This document shows, one piece after another, positions 8,136-15,887 of a stretch of DNA of 64,000 nucleotides. Source of the DNA: UBA7236 sp964463165 (GTDB lineage Bacteria; Bacteroidota; Bacteroidia; Chitinophagales; BACL12); assembly GCA_964463165.1 (NCBI GenBank), contig CAYXBK010000007.1, positions 119,045-183,044 of the forward strand. Reading direction: 5' to 3'. The notes below the pieces were generated by a model that saw only the letters and a list, made by a program, of their open reading frames with translations, did not search any database and was not told the DNA's origin. Each line of letters starts with the position of its first letter. Within the stretch, counting starts at the first letter, position 1. The translations under genes and the position numbers were made by a program.

Positions 8136-10979
8136 ATGACAGTTTTGAGCAAAAAAAACCAAAATAATGGCGATTCTTCAGCAATATTTATAAAAGGTGC
8201 CCGCGAACACAACCTGAAGAATATAGATGTAACAATCCCGAGAAACCAATTGGTAGTGGTGACGGGTGTAAGCGGATCGGGGAAATCATCACTCACAATC
8301 GATACTTTATATGCCGAGGGCCAAAGACGCTACGTTGAAAGTTTGTCATCCTACGCACGTCAATTTCTCACCCGACTCGATAAACCGGATGTGGATTATA
8401 TAAAAGGAATTTCTCCGGCAATTGCACTCGATCAAAAAGTAACTACACGCACAACACGATCAACCGTAGGTACACTCACGGAGATTTATGATTATTTGCG
8501 ATTGCTATATGCAAGGATCGGAAAAACAATTTCTCCGATCTCAGGAAAAGTTGTGAAGAAAGATGAAGTGAGTGATGTGGTGGATTATATCGAAACATTA
8601 AATCATGGCGCAAAAGTTTTTTTATTGGTTGAATTGCAGATTGATAAAAGCAGAAAAATAAATGACCTCGCAAGAATTTATCAGCAAAAAGGTTTTGCAA
8701 GATTTTTTATAAATAACGAAATAGTAAAAATCGAAGATATAATTGACGATCAAAATTATTTGCTTAAAGTTGATGCAACTTCGAAAACAAAAACTCCTCA
8801 CTCCTCACTCCTTACTCCTTACCTTCTGATCGATCGCATTGTTGTAAAAACCGATGATGAAGAAACGCGACAACGTATTGCCGATTCAGTTGATATTGCA
8901 TTCAGTGAAGGAAATGGTGGTTGTGTTGTTCGCACGGAAGATGAAAAAGAAAAATATTTTTCAAATCGTTTTGAAGCGGACGGGATGATATTCGAAGAAC
9001 CATCACCGCATTTTTTTAATCAGAATAATCCGTACGGTGCATGTAAAAAGTGCGAAGGCTTCGGGACAATTATCGGAGTAGATCGCGACCTGGTTGTCCC
9101 GGATAAAAATCTTTCCATATTTCAGGGAGCGGTTGCCTGCTGGAAAGGAGAGAAGATGAAAGCGTGGCTGGAGAAATTAGTGAAGTCTGCATCGAAATTT
9201 AATTTCCCGATTCATAAACCGTTTTATCAGCTTACAAAAGAGCAGGTTGAATTATTATGGGAAGGCAATGAATATTTCTGGGGACTGAATGAATTTTTCA
9301 AAATGCTGGAAGAGAATGCATATAAAATTCAATATCGTGTGATGCTCGCCCGTTACCGCGGCAAAACTATTTGCCCCGAGTGCAAAGGCAGCCGTATCCG
9401 GCCCGATGCGGATTATGTAAAAATAAACAGCAAATCAATTTCAGATCTTGTTGATCTGCCGGTTGAACATCTCGCTACATTTATTCATTCAATTGAATTA
9501 AATCAATTTGAAGAAACAGTTGCAAAAAGAATTTTACTGGAAATCAGAAATCGTTTGACATATATGCTTAATCTCGGTTTGGGTTATTTAACTCTGAACA
9601 GGAAAAGCAATACATTAAGCGGTGGTGAAACGCAAAGAATTAATTTGACGAGAACGCTTGGCAGTAATTTAACTTCTTCACTTTATATTCTGGATGAACC
9701 AAGCGTTGGTTTGCATCCGCGAGATACGGAAAGACTGGTAAGCGTTTTAAAAAATCTCCGCGATCTTGGAAATACGGTTGTAGTGGTTGAACACGAAGAG
9801 GAAGTAATTAAAAATGCTGATCATATCATCGATATCGGTCCTTATGCAGGAATACACGGCGGGCATATCGTGAGCACGGGAAATTTCAAAGAAATATTCG
9901 CGGATAAAAAAAGTCTGACGGGTAATTATTTATCCAGCCGGCAGGAAATTGCATTGCCGAAAGTGCGCAGAAAATCTTCAAATAAAATAAAGCTGAAGCA
10001 ATCGCGGATGCATAATCTGAAAAATATCGATATTACTATACCGCTGCATAATTTAATTGCCGTCACTGGCGTGAGTGGTTCGGGAAAAACAACTTTGATC
10101 AAACATATTCTCCATCCCGAATTAATGAAAATGCTGGATGATACAAGTGATACGGCTTATATCTCCAAAATTCTGGAAGGTGATCTGAAAAAAATCACGC
10201 AGGTTGAATTAATTGATCAGGACCCTATCGGTAAATCGTCTCGTTCAAATCCGGTAACTTATGTAAAAGCTTATGATGAGATCCGTGATTTATTTGCAAA
10301 ACAACAACTCTCAAAAATCCGCGGATATAAATCCGGCTATTTCAGTTTTAATGTGGATGGCGGCAGATGTGATACCTGCAAAGGCGAAGGCGAATTAGTT
10401 GTGGAAATGCAGTTTCTTGCAGATGTGCATTTAACATGTGAAGATTGCAACGGAAAAAGATTTAAAGAAGAAATACTTGAAGTGCAGTATAAGGGAAAAA
10501 ATATTTCCGATTTATTGCAGATGAGTGTGGAAGAAGCCATTGAATTTTTAAAGGAGGAGAAAGATATCATCACTAAACTGCAACCTTTATTTGATGTGGG
10601 ACTGGGTTATGTAAAACTCGGACAAAGCAGCAGCACTTTAAGTGGTGGTGAAGCGCAACGTGTGAAGCTTGCCTCGTTTTTAGGGAAAGGAAAATCGAAA
10701 GAACATATTTTGTTTATTTTCGATGAGCCCACAACCGGTCTGCATTTTCATGATATCAATAAATTGCTCGATGCATTTAACGGATTAATTGATTGTGGCC
10801 ACAGCATTATTGTAATCGAACATAATCTTGAAGTAATTAAATGTGCAGATTATATTATTGATCTCGGTCCGGAAGGCGGTGAAAAAGGCGGTTATTTAGT
10901 TTATGAAGGAATACCCGAAGGAATTGTAAAAGTGAAAGATAGTTTTACAGGACATTATTTGAAAGAGAAGTTGAAATAA
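8136..10979 (+). CDS. uvrA: Excinuclease ABC subunit A
   Basis: 947 aa, normal length. UvrA is the damage-recognition ATPase of nucleotide excision repair and loads UvrB. Two ABC modules are complete: Walker A at residues 44-51 (GVSGSGKS) with signature LSGGETQRINL and ILDEPSVGLHPRD; then GVSGSGKTTL with LSGGEAQRVKL and IFDEPTTGLHFHD. Zinc-finger cysteine pairs CKKC, CPEC, CDTC and CEDC are present. Oddity: residues 220-229 (TPHSSLLTPY) are encoded by a heptanucleotide repeat array that looks inserted in frame. The next gene begins one base after the stop. Confidence 0.96.
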   Translation: MTVLSKKNQNNGDSSAIFIKGAREHNLKNIDVTIPRNQLVVVTGVSGSGKSSLTIDTLYAEGQRRYVESLSSYARQFLTRLDKPDVDYIKGISPAIALDQKVTTRTTRSTVGTLTEIYDYLRLLYARIGKTISPISGKVVKKDEVSDVVDYIETLNHGAKVFLLVELQIDKSRKINDLARIYQQKGFARFFINNEIVKIEDIIDDQNYLLKVDATSKTKTPHSSLLTPYLLIDRIVVKTDDEETRQRIADSVDIAFSEGNGGCVVRTEDEKEKYFSNRFEADGMIFEEPSPHFFNQNNPYGACKKCEGFGTIIGVDRDLVVPDKNLSIFQGAVACWKGEKMKAWLEKLVKSASKFNFPIHKPFYQLTKEQVELLWEGNEYFWGLNEFFKMLEENAYKIQYRVMLARYRGKTICPECKGSRIRPDADYVKINSKSISDLVDLPVEHLATFIHSIELNQFEETVAKRILLEIRNRLTYMLNLGLGYLTLNRKSNTLSGGETQRINLTRTLGSNLTSSLYILDEPSVGLHPRDTERLVSVLKNLRDLGNTVVVVEHEEEVIKNADHIIDIGPYAGIHGGHIVSTGNFKEIFADKKSLTGNYLSSRQEIALPKVRRKSSNKIKLKQSRMHNLKNIDITIPLHNLIAVTGVSGSGKTTLIKHILHPELMKMLDDTSDTAYISKILEGDLKKITQVELIDQDPIGKSSRSNPVTYVKAYDEIRDLFAKQQLSKIRGYKSGYFSFNVDGGRCDTCKGEGELVVEMQFLADVHLTCEDCNGKRFKEEILEVQYKGKNISDLLQMSVEEAIEFLKEEKDIITKLQPLFDVGLGYVKLGQSSSTLSGGEAQRVKLASFLGKGKSKEHILFIFDEPTTGLHFHDINKLLDAFNGLIDCGHSIIVIEHNLEVIKCADYIIDLGPEGGEKGGYLVYEGIPEGIVKVKDSFTGHYLKEKLK
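8793..8823 (+). repeat. In-frame heptamer tandem repeat inside uvrA
   Basis: Four consecutive 7-nt units (two ACTCCTC, two ACTCCTT) lie inside uvrA and are translated as residues 220-229. The reverse complement is the GGAGTnA heptamer that also forms arrays at 33056-33076 and 46192-46240. Total length near 30 nt keeps the frame. Confidence 0.75.
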
Positions 10980-10980
10980 C

Positions 10981-11838
10981 ATGATCTTAATTCAGGATAC
11001 AACATCATACGAACCTTGGCAAAGATTTTCTGAATGGGGTCATCATTTTGTTGATCAACTTCCCATTATCATAACAGCCATTTTATTTGTCGTGCTGATT
11101 TTCTTCTTATCCGGCTGGGTGAAAAAAATTGTGGCCCGGATATTAAAAAGGAAATCAGGCAACCAGGCAGTTGCTGGTGTAATGGCAAGTTTTATTTCCA
11201 TTCTTTTTATCATCACCGGGATTTTTATTGCACTCGCTATTTTAGGTTTAAATCAAACGGTTACTTCTTTACTTGCAGGTGCAGGTATTTTGGGATTGAT
11301 TCTCGGTCTGGCTTTGCAGGATACTTTATCGAGCGCAATTGCAGGTGTTGTGATGACAATGCGCAAAAGTTATAAGGTTGGTGATTTTGTGGAGACGAAT
11401 GATTTTTTGGGAACCATTGTCGAAATTAATTTGCGCAATACAACGATACGCCAGACAAACGGTGTAGATGCGAAAATTCCGAATAAACTCGTTTTAAATA
11501 ACCCATTGATCAATTATTCGCTGACAGGTGAAAGAAGAATTGATATAAATGTCCATATTAAATATGAAGAGGATTTAAATAAAGTTGAAATAATTATTCG
11601 CTCAGCATTTCAACACGTTAATTATAACAGCGATAAAACGCTTGAAATATATTTTACTGAATTTGCTCCATCCTCCATAAATGTGCTGATCCGGTTCTGG
11701 ATTAAAAAATTCAGACAAGTGGATTTTCTGCAGGCACAAAGCGAAGCGATTAAAGCAATCAAATTAACCTTCGATCAAAACGGAATTTCAATGCCTTATC
11801 CTTTTCAAATGATTGAGTTAATAAATAAGAAACCCTGA
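10981..11838 (+). CDS. Small-conductance mechanosensitive channel, MscS family
   Basis: 285 aa. Three N-terminal membrane segments (about 28-48, 65-88 and 92-120). The third carries the Gly/Ala-rich pore helix (LLAGAGILGLILGLALQDTL), followed by the beta domain (KVGDFVETNDFLGTIVEINLRNT, then PNKLVLNNPLINYS) and the cytoplasmic alpha/beta vestibule domain. It would release osmolytes from the inner membrane under hypo-osmotic stress. Starts one base after the uvrA stop, so translation is probably coupled. Size matches the short MscS class. Confidence 0.92.
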   Translation: MILIQDTTSYEPWQRFSEWGHHFVDQLPIIITAILFVVLIFFLSGWVKKIVARILKRKSGNQAVAGVMASFISILFIITGIFIALAILGLNQTVTSLLAGAGILGLILGLALQDTLSSAIAGVVMTMRKSYKVGDFVETNDFLGTIVEINLRNTTIRQTNGVDAKIPNKLVLNNPLINYSLTGERRIDINVHIKYEEDLNKVEIIIRSAFQHVNYNSDKTLEIYFTEFAPSSINVLIRFWIKKFRQVDFLQAQSEAIKAIKLTFDQNGISMPYPFQMIELINKKP

Positions 11839-11950
11839 TTGACATTTATCACATCGGTATAGTGGTTAAAAACCATTATTCAGAATGATTTAAATTCCCT
11901 GAGGCTTTATTTGCATAACGTATTATTGCATAAGGAATAAATATTGAGTT

Positions 11951-12709
11951 ATGAAAAAGCAATTGATCATCTTACTGAGTATGGTGATAAGTATTTGTGT
12001 ATCATCAATTGCTCAGGACCCGATTGAAAAAGGGAATATCTTCAAATATAACCTGACGCCTACAGCATTTGGAATCTACTCAATTCAATATGAAAGGGTA
12101 TTAAATCCAAAACAAACGATCGCAATTAGTTTTAGTGTGGCGCCGAATGTTGAACTTCCATTTAAATCAACTTTAATTGATTTGTATGGAGATAATGCCG
12201 AGGCCCGTACTGCAATTGAAAGTACTGTATTTAATAATTTCAGCATCACGCCCGAATACAGATTTTATTTTGGTTCGAAAGGTGCTCCCGCTGGATTTTA
12301 TTTATCTTCATTTATGCGTTATTCGCATATGAGCCATAGCCAGCTTTATCAATTCACAACGAGTGATGGAAATATTCATAACCCGGAAATCACTACCGAA
12401 TTTAATGGATTAGGTGTTGGTGCAATGATTGGTATACAATGGTTGATGGGCAAACAACAAAATATTGTTTTAGACTGGTGGATCGTTGGCCCTTATTTCG
12501 GCTATCTGACAGGAACATCACATGGCGTAGATGATATGAGCGATATGGATGTGCAGGATAAAATAAATCTTGAAAAAGATATTGAAAGCATTCAAATTCC
12601 ACTTTGGACAATTGATGCGACTGTTGGTGATGATGTGGTTGATGCAGATTTAAAAGGTGGTTACTATGGAACCAGATTAATGGGTATCTGTATTGGTATT
12701 AAATTTTAA
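11951..12709 (+). CDS. Putative outer-membrane beta-barrel protein (DUF3575-like)
   Basis: 252 aa. A signal peptide of about 21 residues ends SSIAQ. The mature part alternates hydrophobic and polar residues in short strands: an opening NLTPTAFGIYSIQYERVL, a central SITPEYRFYFGSKGAPAGFYLS, and a hydrophobic last residue (F), as in small outer-membrane barrels. The family resemblance to DUF3575 is by pattern only. Preceded by 112 bp with no clear promoter and followed by a strong inverted repeat. Function unknown. Confidence 0.65.
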   Translation: MKKQLIILLSMVISICVSSIAQDPIEKGNIFKYNLTPTAFGIYSIQYERVLNPKQTIAISFSVAPNVELPFKSTLIDLYGDNAEARTAIESTVFNNFSITPEYRFYFGSKGAPAGFYLSSFMRYSHMSHSQLYQFTTSDGNIHNPEITTEFNGLGVGAMIGIQWLMGKQQNIVLDWWIVGPYFGYLTGTSHGVDDMSDMDVQDKINLEKDIESIQIPLWTIDATVGDDVVDADLKGGYYGTRLMGICIGIKF

Positions 12710-12737
12710 TCAGATAATTCCTTCATTAATTTTTGAA

Positions 12738-12785
12738 AATATGGTTTTGATGAGTAATTTTCTCTTTATTCATCAAAACCATATT
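12738..12785 (+). promoter_or_regulatory. 16-bp perfect inverted repeat just upstream of a start codon
   Basis: AATATGGTTTTGATGA (12738-12753) pairs perfectly with 12770-12785 around a 16-nt loop. The right arm ends two bases before the ATG at 12788, so the hairpin would cover the ribosome landing site of the downstream gene. No T-run follows. It may be a translational control hairpin, an operator, or a poor terminator for the gene ending at 12709. Confidence 0.65.
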
Positions 12786-12787
12786 AT

Positions 12788-13459
12788 ATGAAAACCTCAA
12801 ACATTCTTCTTTTTTCCCTTCTGTTCCTGTTTGTTTCTTCCTGCAATAAATCAGGCGGCACAAAAGAAAACAATACTGATGAAAATGCATCAGGCGGAAA
12901 ATCAGACAATAAATATGAACTGAAATCTGCAATCGTTACCTCCAAAACAGATATGGGTATGGCCGGAAGTGAAATGACGACAATATTATATTTTGACGAC
13001 CATGGAGAAAAATCAGCAACTGAAAATAGGACGAAAATGTCGGTGATGGGACAAACGATGGAAACCAATACAAAAATGATCATGAAAGACGGCTATATGT
13101 ATACCTGGAATACAGCAGATAAAACCGGATCGAAAATGAAATTGGATATGATGCAGAACGGAGAAAATTTTGATTTTAAAAAGATGACACAGGAAATGAT
13201 GGATAAAATGAAAATCAAAAAAACAGGAAGTGCAAATGTGAAAGGGAAAAACTGTGATGTATATGAAATGAATGACGAAAGTATGACAGGAAAATATTAT
13301 ATCTGGGATAATATTACGATGAAATCAGAAACAAGTATGAGTGGTATGTCTGTTACAACCGAGGTTACTGATATCAAAGAAAATGCATCCATACCTGCTT
13401 CAATATTTGAGATTCCGGCTGACGTCACATTTACCGAGATGAATATGTCGGCAAATTGA
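12788..13459 (+). CDS. Methionine-rich lipoprotein (DUF4412-like)
   Basis: 223 aa. A lipoprotein signal has its lipobox Cys at about 19 (FVSSC). The mature protein is unusually rich in methionine: 24 Met in all, about 11%, often as TKM, MM or DKM clusters. The fold pattern (a metal-free LolA/DUF4412-like sheet; GKNCDVYEM, YYIWDN, PADVTF) recalls periplasmic DUF4412 proteins; the assignment is by pattern. Methionine clusters could bind copper(I), but no complete metal site is proven. It precedes a T9SS-tagged intradiol dioxygenase by 30 bp and may share its transcript. Confidence 0.65.
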   Translation: MKTSNILLFSLLFLFVSSCNKSGGTKENNTDENASGGKSDNKYELKSAIVTSKTDMGMAGSEMTTILYFDDHGEKSATENRTKMSVMGQTMETNTKMIMKDGYMYTWNTADKTGSKMKLDMMQNGENFDFKKMTQEMMDKMKIKKTGSANVKGKNCDVYEMNDESMTGKYYIWDNITMKSETSMSGMSVTTEVTDIKENASIPASIFEIPADVTFTEMNMSAN

Positions 13460-13489
13460 TTATTAAGCAAGTGTTTTAATCCGTAAATC

Positions 13490-14515
13490 ATGAACAGAAA
13501 AAAATTTTTAAAGGGGCTTGGTCTGACCGGAATTGCAACTGTAATTCCATTTAATAAATCGAAGGCAAATAAAATCGCATTTACACAACTCGGTGCCGAC
13601 TGTGTTTTAATTCCCTCCGAAACGGCAGGGCCTTTTCCAATCGACCTGAGCGGCGAACCGGAGTATTTTCGTGTGGATATTACGGAAGGTAAGACCGGAA
13701 TTCCACTCACAGTGAATCTGACGGTTGTAAATGTGAATGATAATTGCAAACCGATTCCAAATTCAAGAGTGGATATCTGGCATACTGATAAGGACGGATA
13801 TTATTCGGGATTTGTAAATTCAGGGTACCTTGGAACAATAGATAATACCGGAGAAACATTTTGCCGCGGAATTCAAATGACAGATGCGGAAGGAAAAGTT
13901 TCATTCACCACGATTTATCCGGGATGGTATCCGGGCAGAGTTGGTCATATTCATTTCCAGGTATTTATCGGCGCTACATTAAAAGCAACTTCACAACTTG
14001 CATTTCCAAATTCAATTAATGATTTGGTGAATTCAACTTCGCCTTTATATTCCGCCCATGGAATTAATCCAACAACAAATGAAGGTGATGGTGTTTTTGC
14101 ATCACCGGCGGGAGATCTTGAATATGAAATGAGTTCGGTAACCGGAAGTGTGGATACGGGCTATATTTCTGAACTCACGATCGGGATAAATGCACCGGTT
14201 GAAACAGCCATCGCGAATTTCGAACCTGAAACCGGCGGGCAATTTGCACTCGGACAAAATAATCCGAATCCCTTTGATAAGGAAACAATAATTCCTTTTG
14301 CATTAATTAATCCTGCAACAGTTACAATTGATATTTTTGATCTGAATGCAAGAAAAATTGCACAGGTATATTCCAATCAGTTAAATGCCGGAGAACATTT
14401 TGCAACAATTGAAAAAGAAAAATACAATCTCTCAAACGGAAATTATATTTATCAGATCCAGACAGAAAATACAAAAGGTGTTTTCAGGCAATGTAAGGTG
14501 ATGATGGTGAGATAA
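13490..14515 (+). CDS. Intradiol ring-cleavage dioxygenase-like protein with T9SS tail
   Basis: 341 aa. The N-terminus NRKKFLKGLGLTG resembles a Tat signal. The dioxygenase core (about 36-215) carries the family start (PSETAGPFPID), VDIWHTDKDGYY, and YPGWYPGRVGHIH. The four Fe(III) ligands of this family map to Tyr105, Tyr147, His153 and His155, all present. A type A T9SS sorting domain ends the protein (QNNPNPFDKETIIPF to QCKVMMVR). Export would place a catechol- or hydroxyquinol-cleaving enzyme outside the cell; the substrate is unknown. The combination of Tat-like leader and T9SS tail is unusual. Confidence 0.85.
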   Translation: MNRKKFLKGLGLTGIATVIPFNKSKANKIAFTQLGADCVLIPSETAGPFPIDLSGEPEYFRVDITEGKTGIPLTVNLTVVNVNDNCKPIPNSRVDIWHTDKDGYYSGFVNSGYLGTIDNTGETFCRGIQMTDAEGKVSFTTIYPGWYPGRVGHIHFQVFIGATLKATSQLAFPNSINDLVNSTSPLYSAHGINPTTNEGDGVFASPAGDLEYEMSSVTGSVDTGYISELTIGINAPVETAIANFEPETGGQFALGQNNPNPFDKETIIPFALINPATVTIDIFDLNARKIAQVYSNQLNAGEHFATIEKEKYNLSNGNYIYQIQTENTKGVFRQCKVMMVR

Positions 14516-14983
14516 TTAATTCGCTGATTAGTCCCGATAGCTATCGGGAAGCTGATGGGATTTAATGATATACATCCCACTTCTGCTTTTCATTCGTAAA
14601 CAAAAGTGGGATATCTGTTCAATCTTTCTCAAAAAAACTTTTGTTTTCTTTTGTTTCTTTTGTGGTAAATAATTTTTCTCGCAAATTTTCGACGAAAATT
14701 ATTTGTGATCCTTCGTGAGTTTTGTGAGAATTAAATCTCCACCAACTATTCGCAAAAAATGTTTATTTTCTTTTGTTGTGACTAATTTTTCTCGCAGATC
14801 TTGCAGATATGCGCAGAAAATTATTTATGATCTTTCTGTGCTTCGTGGGAATTAAATCTCCCGCAAGTATTCTCAAAAAAACTTTTGTTTTCTTTTGTTT
14901 CTTTTGTGGTAAATAATTTTCCCGCAGATTGCGCAGATTTACGCAGATAACTTTTGATTCCTTTAGTTGTGTATGGAAATTAA
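14516..14983. repeat. Palindrome plus three degenerate ~122-bp tandem repeats
   Basis: No gene is supported here. An 18-bp perfect palindrome (14532-14549, TCCCGATAGCTATCGGGA) follows the dioxygenase gene. Then come three degenerate units starting at 14626, 14749 and 14870. Each runs from TTCTCAAAAAA through TTTTGTTTTCTTTTG, a GTGGTAAATAATTTT or similar box, a CGCAGAT-rich stretch and GAATTAAATCTCC. Units 1 and 3 share about 39 nearly identical bases (14637-14675 and 14881-14919). The region separates convergent genes. Confidence 0.75.
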
Positions 14984-15871
14984 TTAAAACCGCATCGAAA
15001 AACCCATCCCGATATGATCATTTTCTATTGCAGGAAAAAAGGTCAGTCTGTTTCTTGTTTCATGCAGTTTAGGAATAACATAGCCGATAGCAGCACCCAT
15101 AGCATATCCAACCAATACATCCGTCGGGAAATGCTGACCGGAATAAATGCGCATGAGCCCTGTAATTGCAGGTAATGTTGCAGCGGATATCCACACGATT
15201 CTTTTTGCCGTAATGTTTTCCGAATAATGTGCAAATACAGATGCGGCAAAAAAACTGAATGCGGCAGTTGTGGATGTATGACCTGAATAAAAGGAAACCG
15301 AATTTTCTTTGTCTGTTCTGATTTCATCCTCCAATGCTGTATTATAAGCATAAGGCCTTGCTCTTCCTGCCGCATCTTTTACAATTAAATTAATTCCGAG
15401 CTGGGTTAAATACACTTCACCGAGCATCACAGCATCGACAAAGAAAAAATTATTTGGATTTTGAATAAAACAAACGGTTCCGGCAGCCAGTCCTGAAAGT
15501 ATCACGGGAATGGCACTTGCAGCATCCAGATCAGGGTCCCATTTTTCTGTTGCCCATTGATCAATGCGGGGTAAATCATTTTTATTCAGAAGATCCAACT
15601 CTGAGATATTCCGTTGCGGATCTTCCACAAAATACCCTATCGCACATGCAGCGATATCGAATGCGCCGATTGAAATTTCTTTTACGGGATTCAGGCGATA
15701 ATTATATTCGTAAATAATTACGAATGGCGGATGCGCTGCATTAAAATTTTGAACAGCGGAATTTGTAAATGGAATATCAAATGATAATAAATTTTGGGGA
15801 ACAGTTTGCGCATGCAAACTTAAACTGGAATGAATTGCAGAATATAAAAAAAAGAGCAGGTGTTTTTTCAT
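14984..15871 (-). CDS. PAP2-family phosphatase
   Basis: 295 aa from the ATG at 15871. A possible upstream TTG was rejected because it lies inside a TAAATTTG promoter box. The signal or membrane anchor is at residues 1 to about 20. The acid phosphatase motifs are present in order: KDAAGRARP, FYSGHTS (nucleophile-assisting His), and RIYSGQHFPTDVLVGYAMG with the catalytic His and Asp. Members dephosphorylate lipids such as undecaprenyl pyrophosphate or phosphatidic acid; the substrate here is unknown. It follows a surface-protein gene on the same strand but has its own likely promoter. Confidence 0.85.
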   Translation of the reverse strand: MKKHLLFFLYSAIHSSLSLHAQTVPQNLLSFDIPFTNSAVQNFNAAHPPFVIIYEYNYRLNPVKEISIGAFDIAACAIGYFVEDPQRNISELDLLNKNDLPRIDQWATEKWDPDLDAASAIPVILSGLAAGTVCFIQNPNNFFFVDAVMLGEVYLTQLGINLIVKDAAGRARPYAYNTALEDEIRTDKENSVSFYSGHTSTTAAFSFFAASVFAHYSENITAKRIVWISAATLPAITGLMRIYSGQHFPTDVLVGYAMGAAIGYVIPKLHETRNRLTFFPAIENDHIGMGFSMRF

Positions 15872-15874
15872 GTA

Positions 15875-15882
15875 CAAATTTA
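15875..15882 (-). promoter_or_regulatory. -7 element of the PAP2 gene
   Basis: TAAATTTG on the minus strand matches TAnnTTTG exactly and ends three bases before the ATG at 15871. Transcription would start at or inside the start codon, giving a leaderless mRNA. No convincing -33 TTG was found at the right distance. Confidence 0.5.
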
Positions 15883-15887
15883 TTCTT

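Noticed and set aside
11839..11866. TTGACA and TATAGT resembling a sigma-70 promoter of E. coli type
   Set aside because: Spacing is about 13 bases and the phylum uses TTG/TAnnTTTG. Probably chance.
15872..15877. TTG start two codons upstream for the PAP2 gene
   Set aside because: The TTG is part of the TAAATTTG box; the following ATG fits better.
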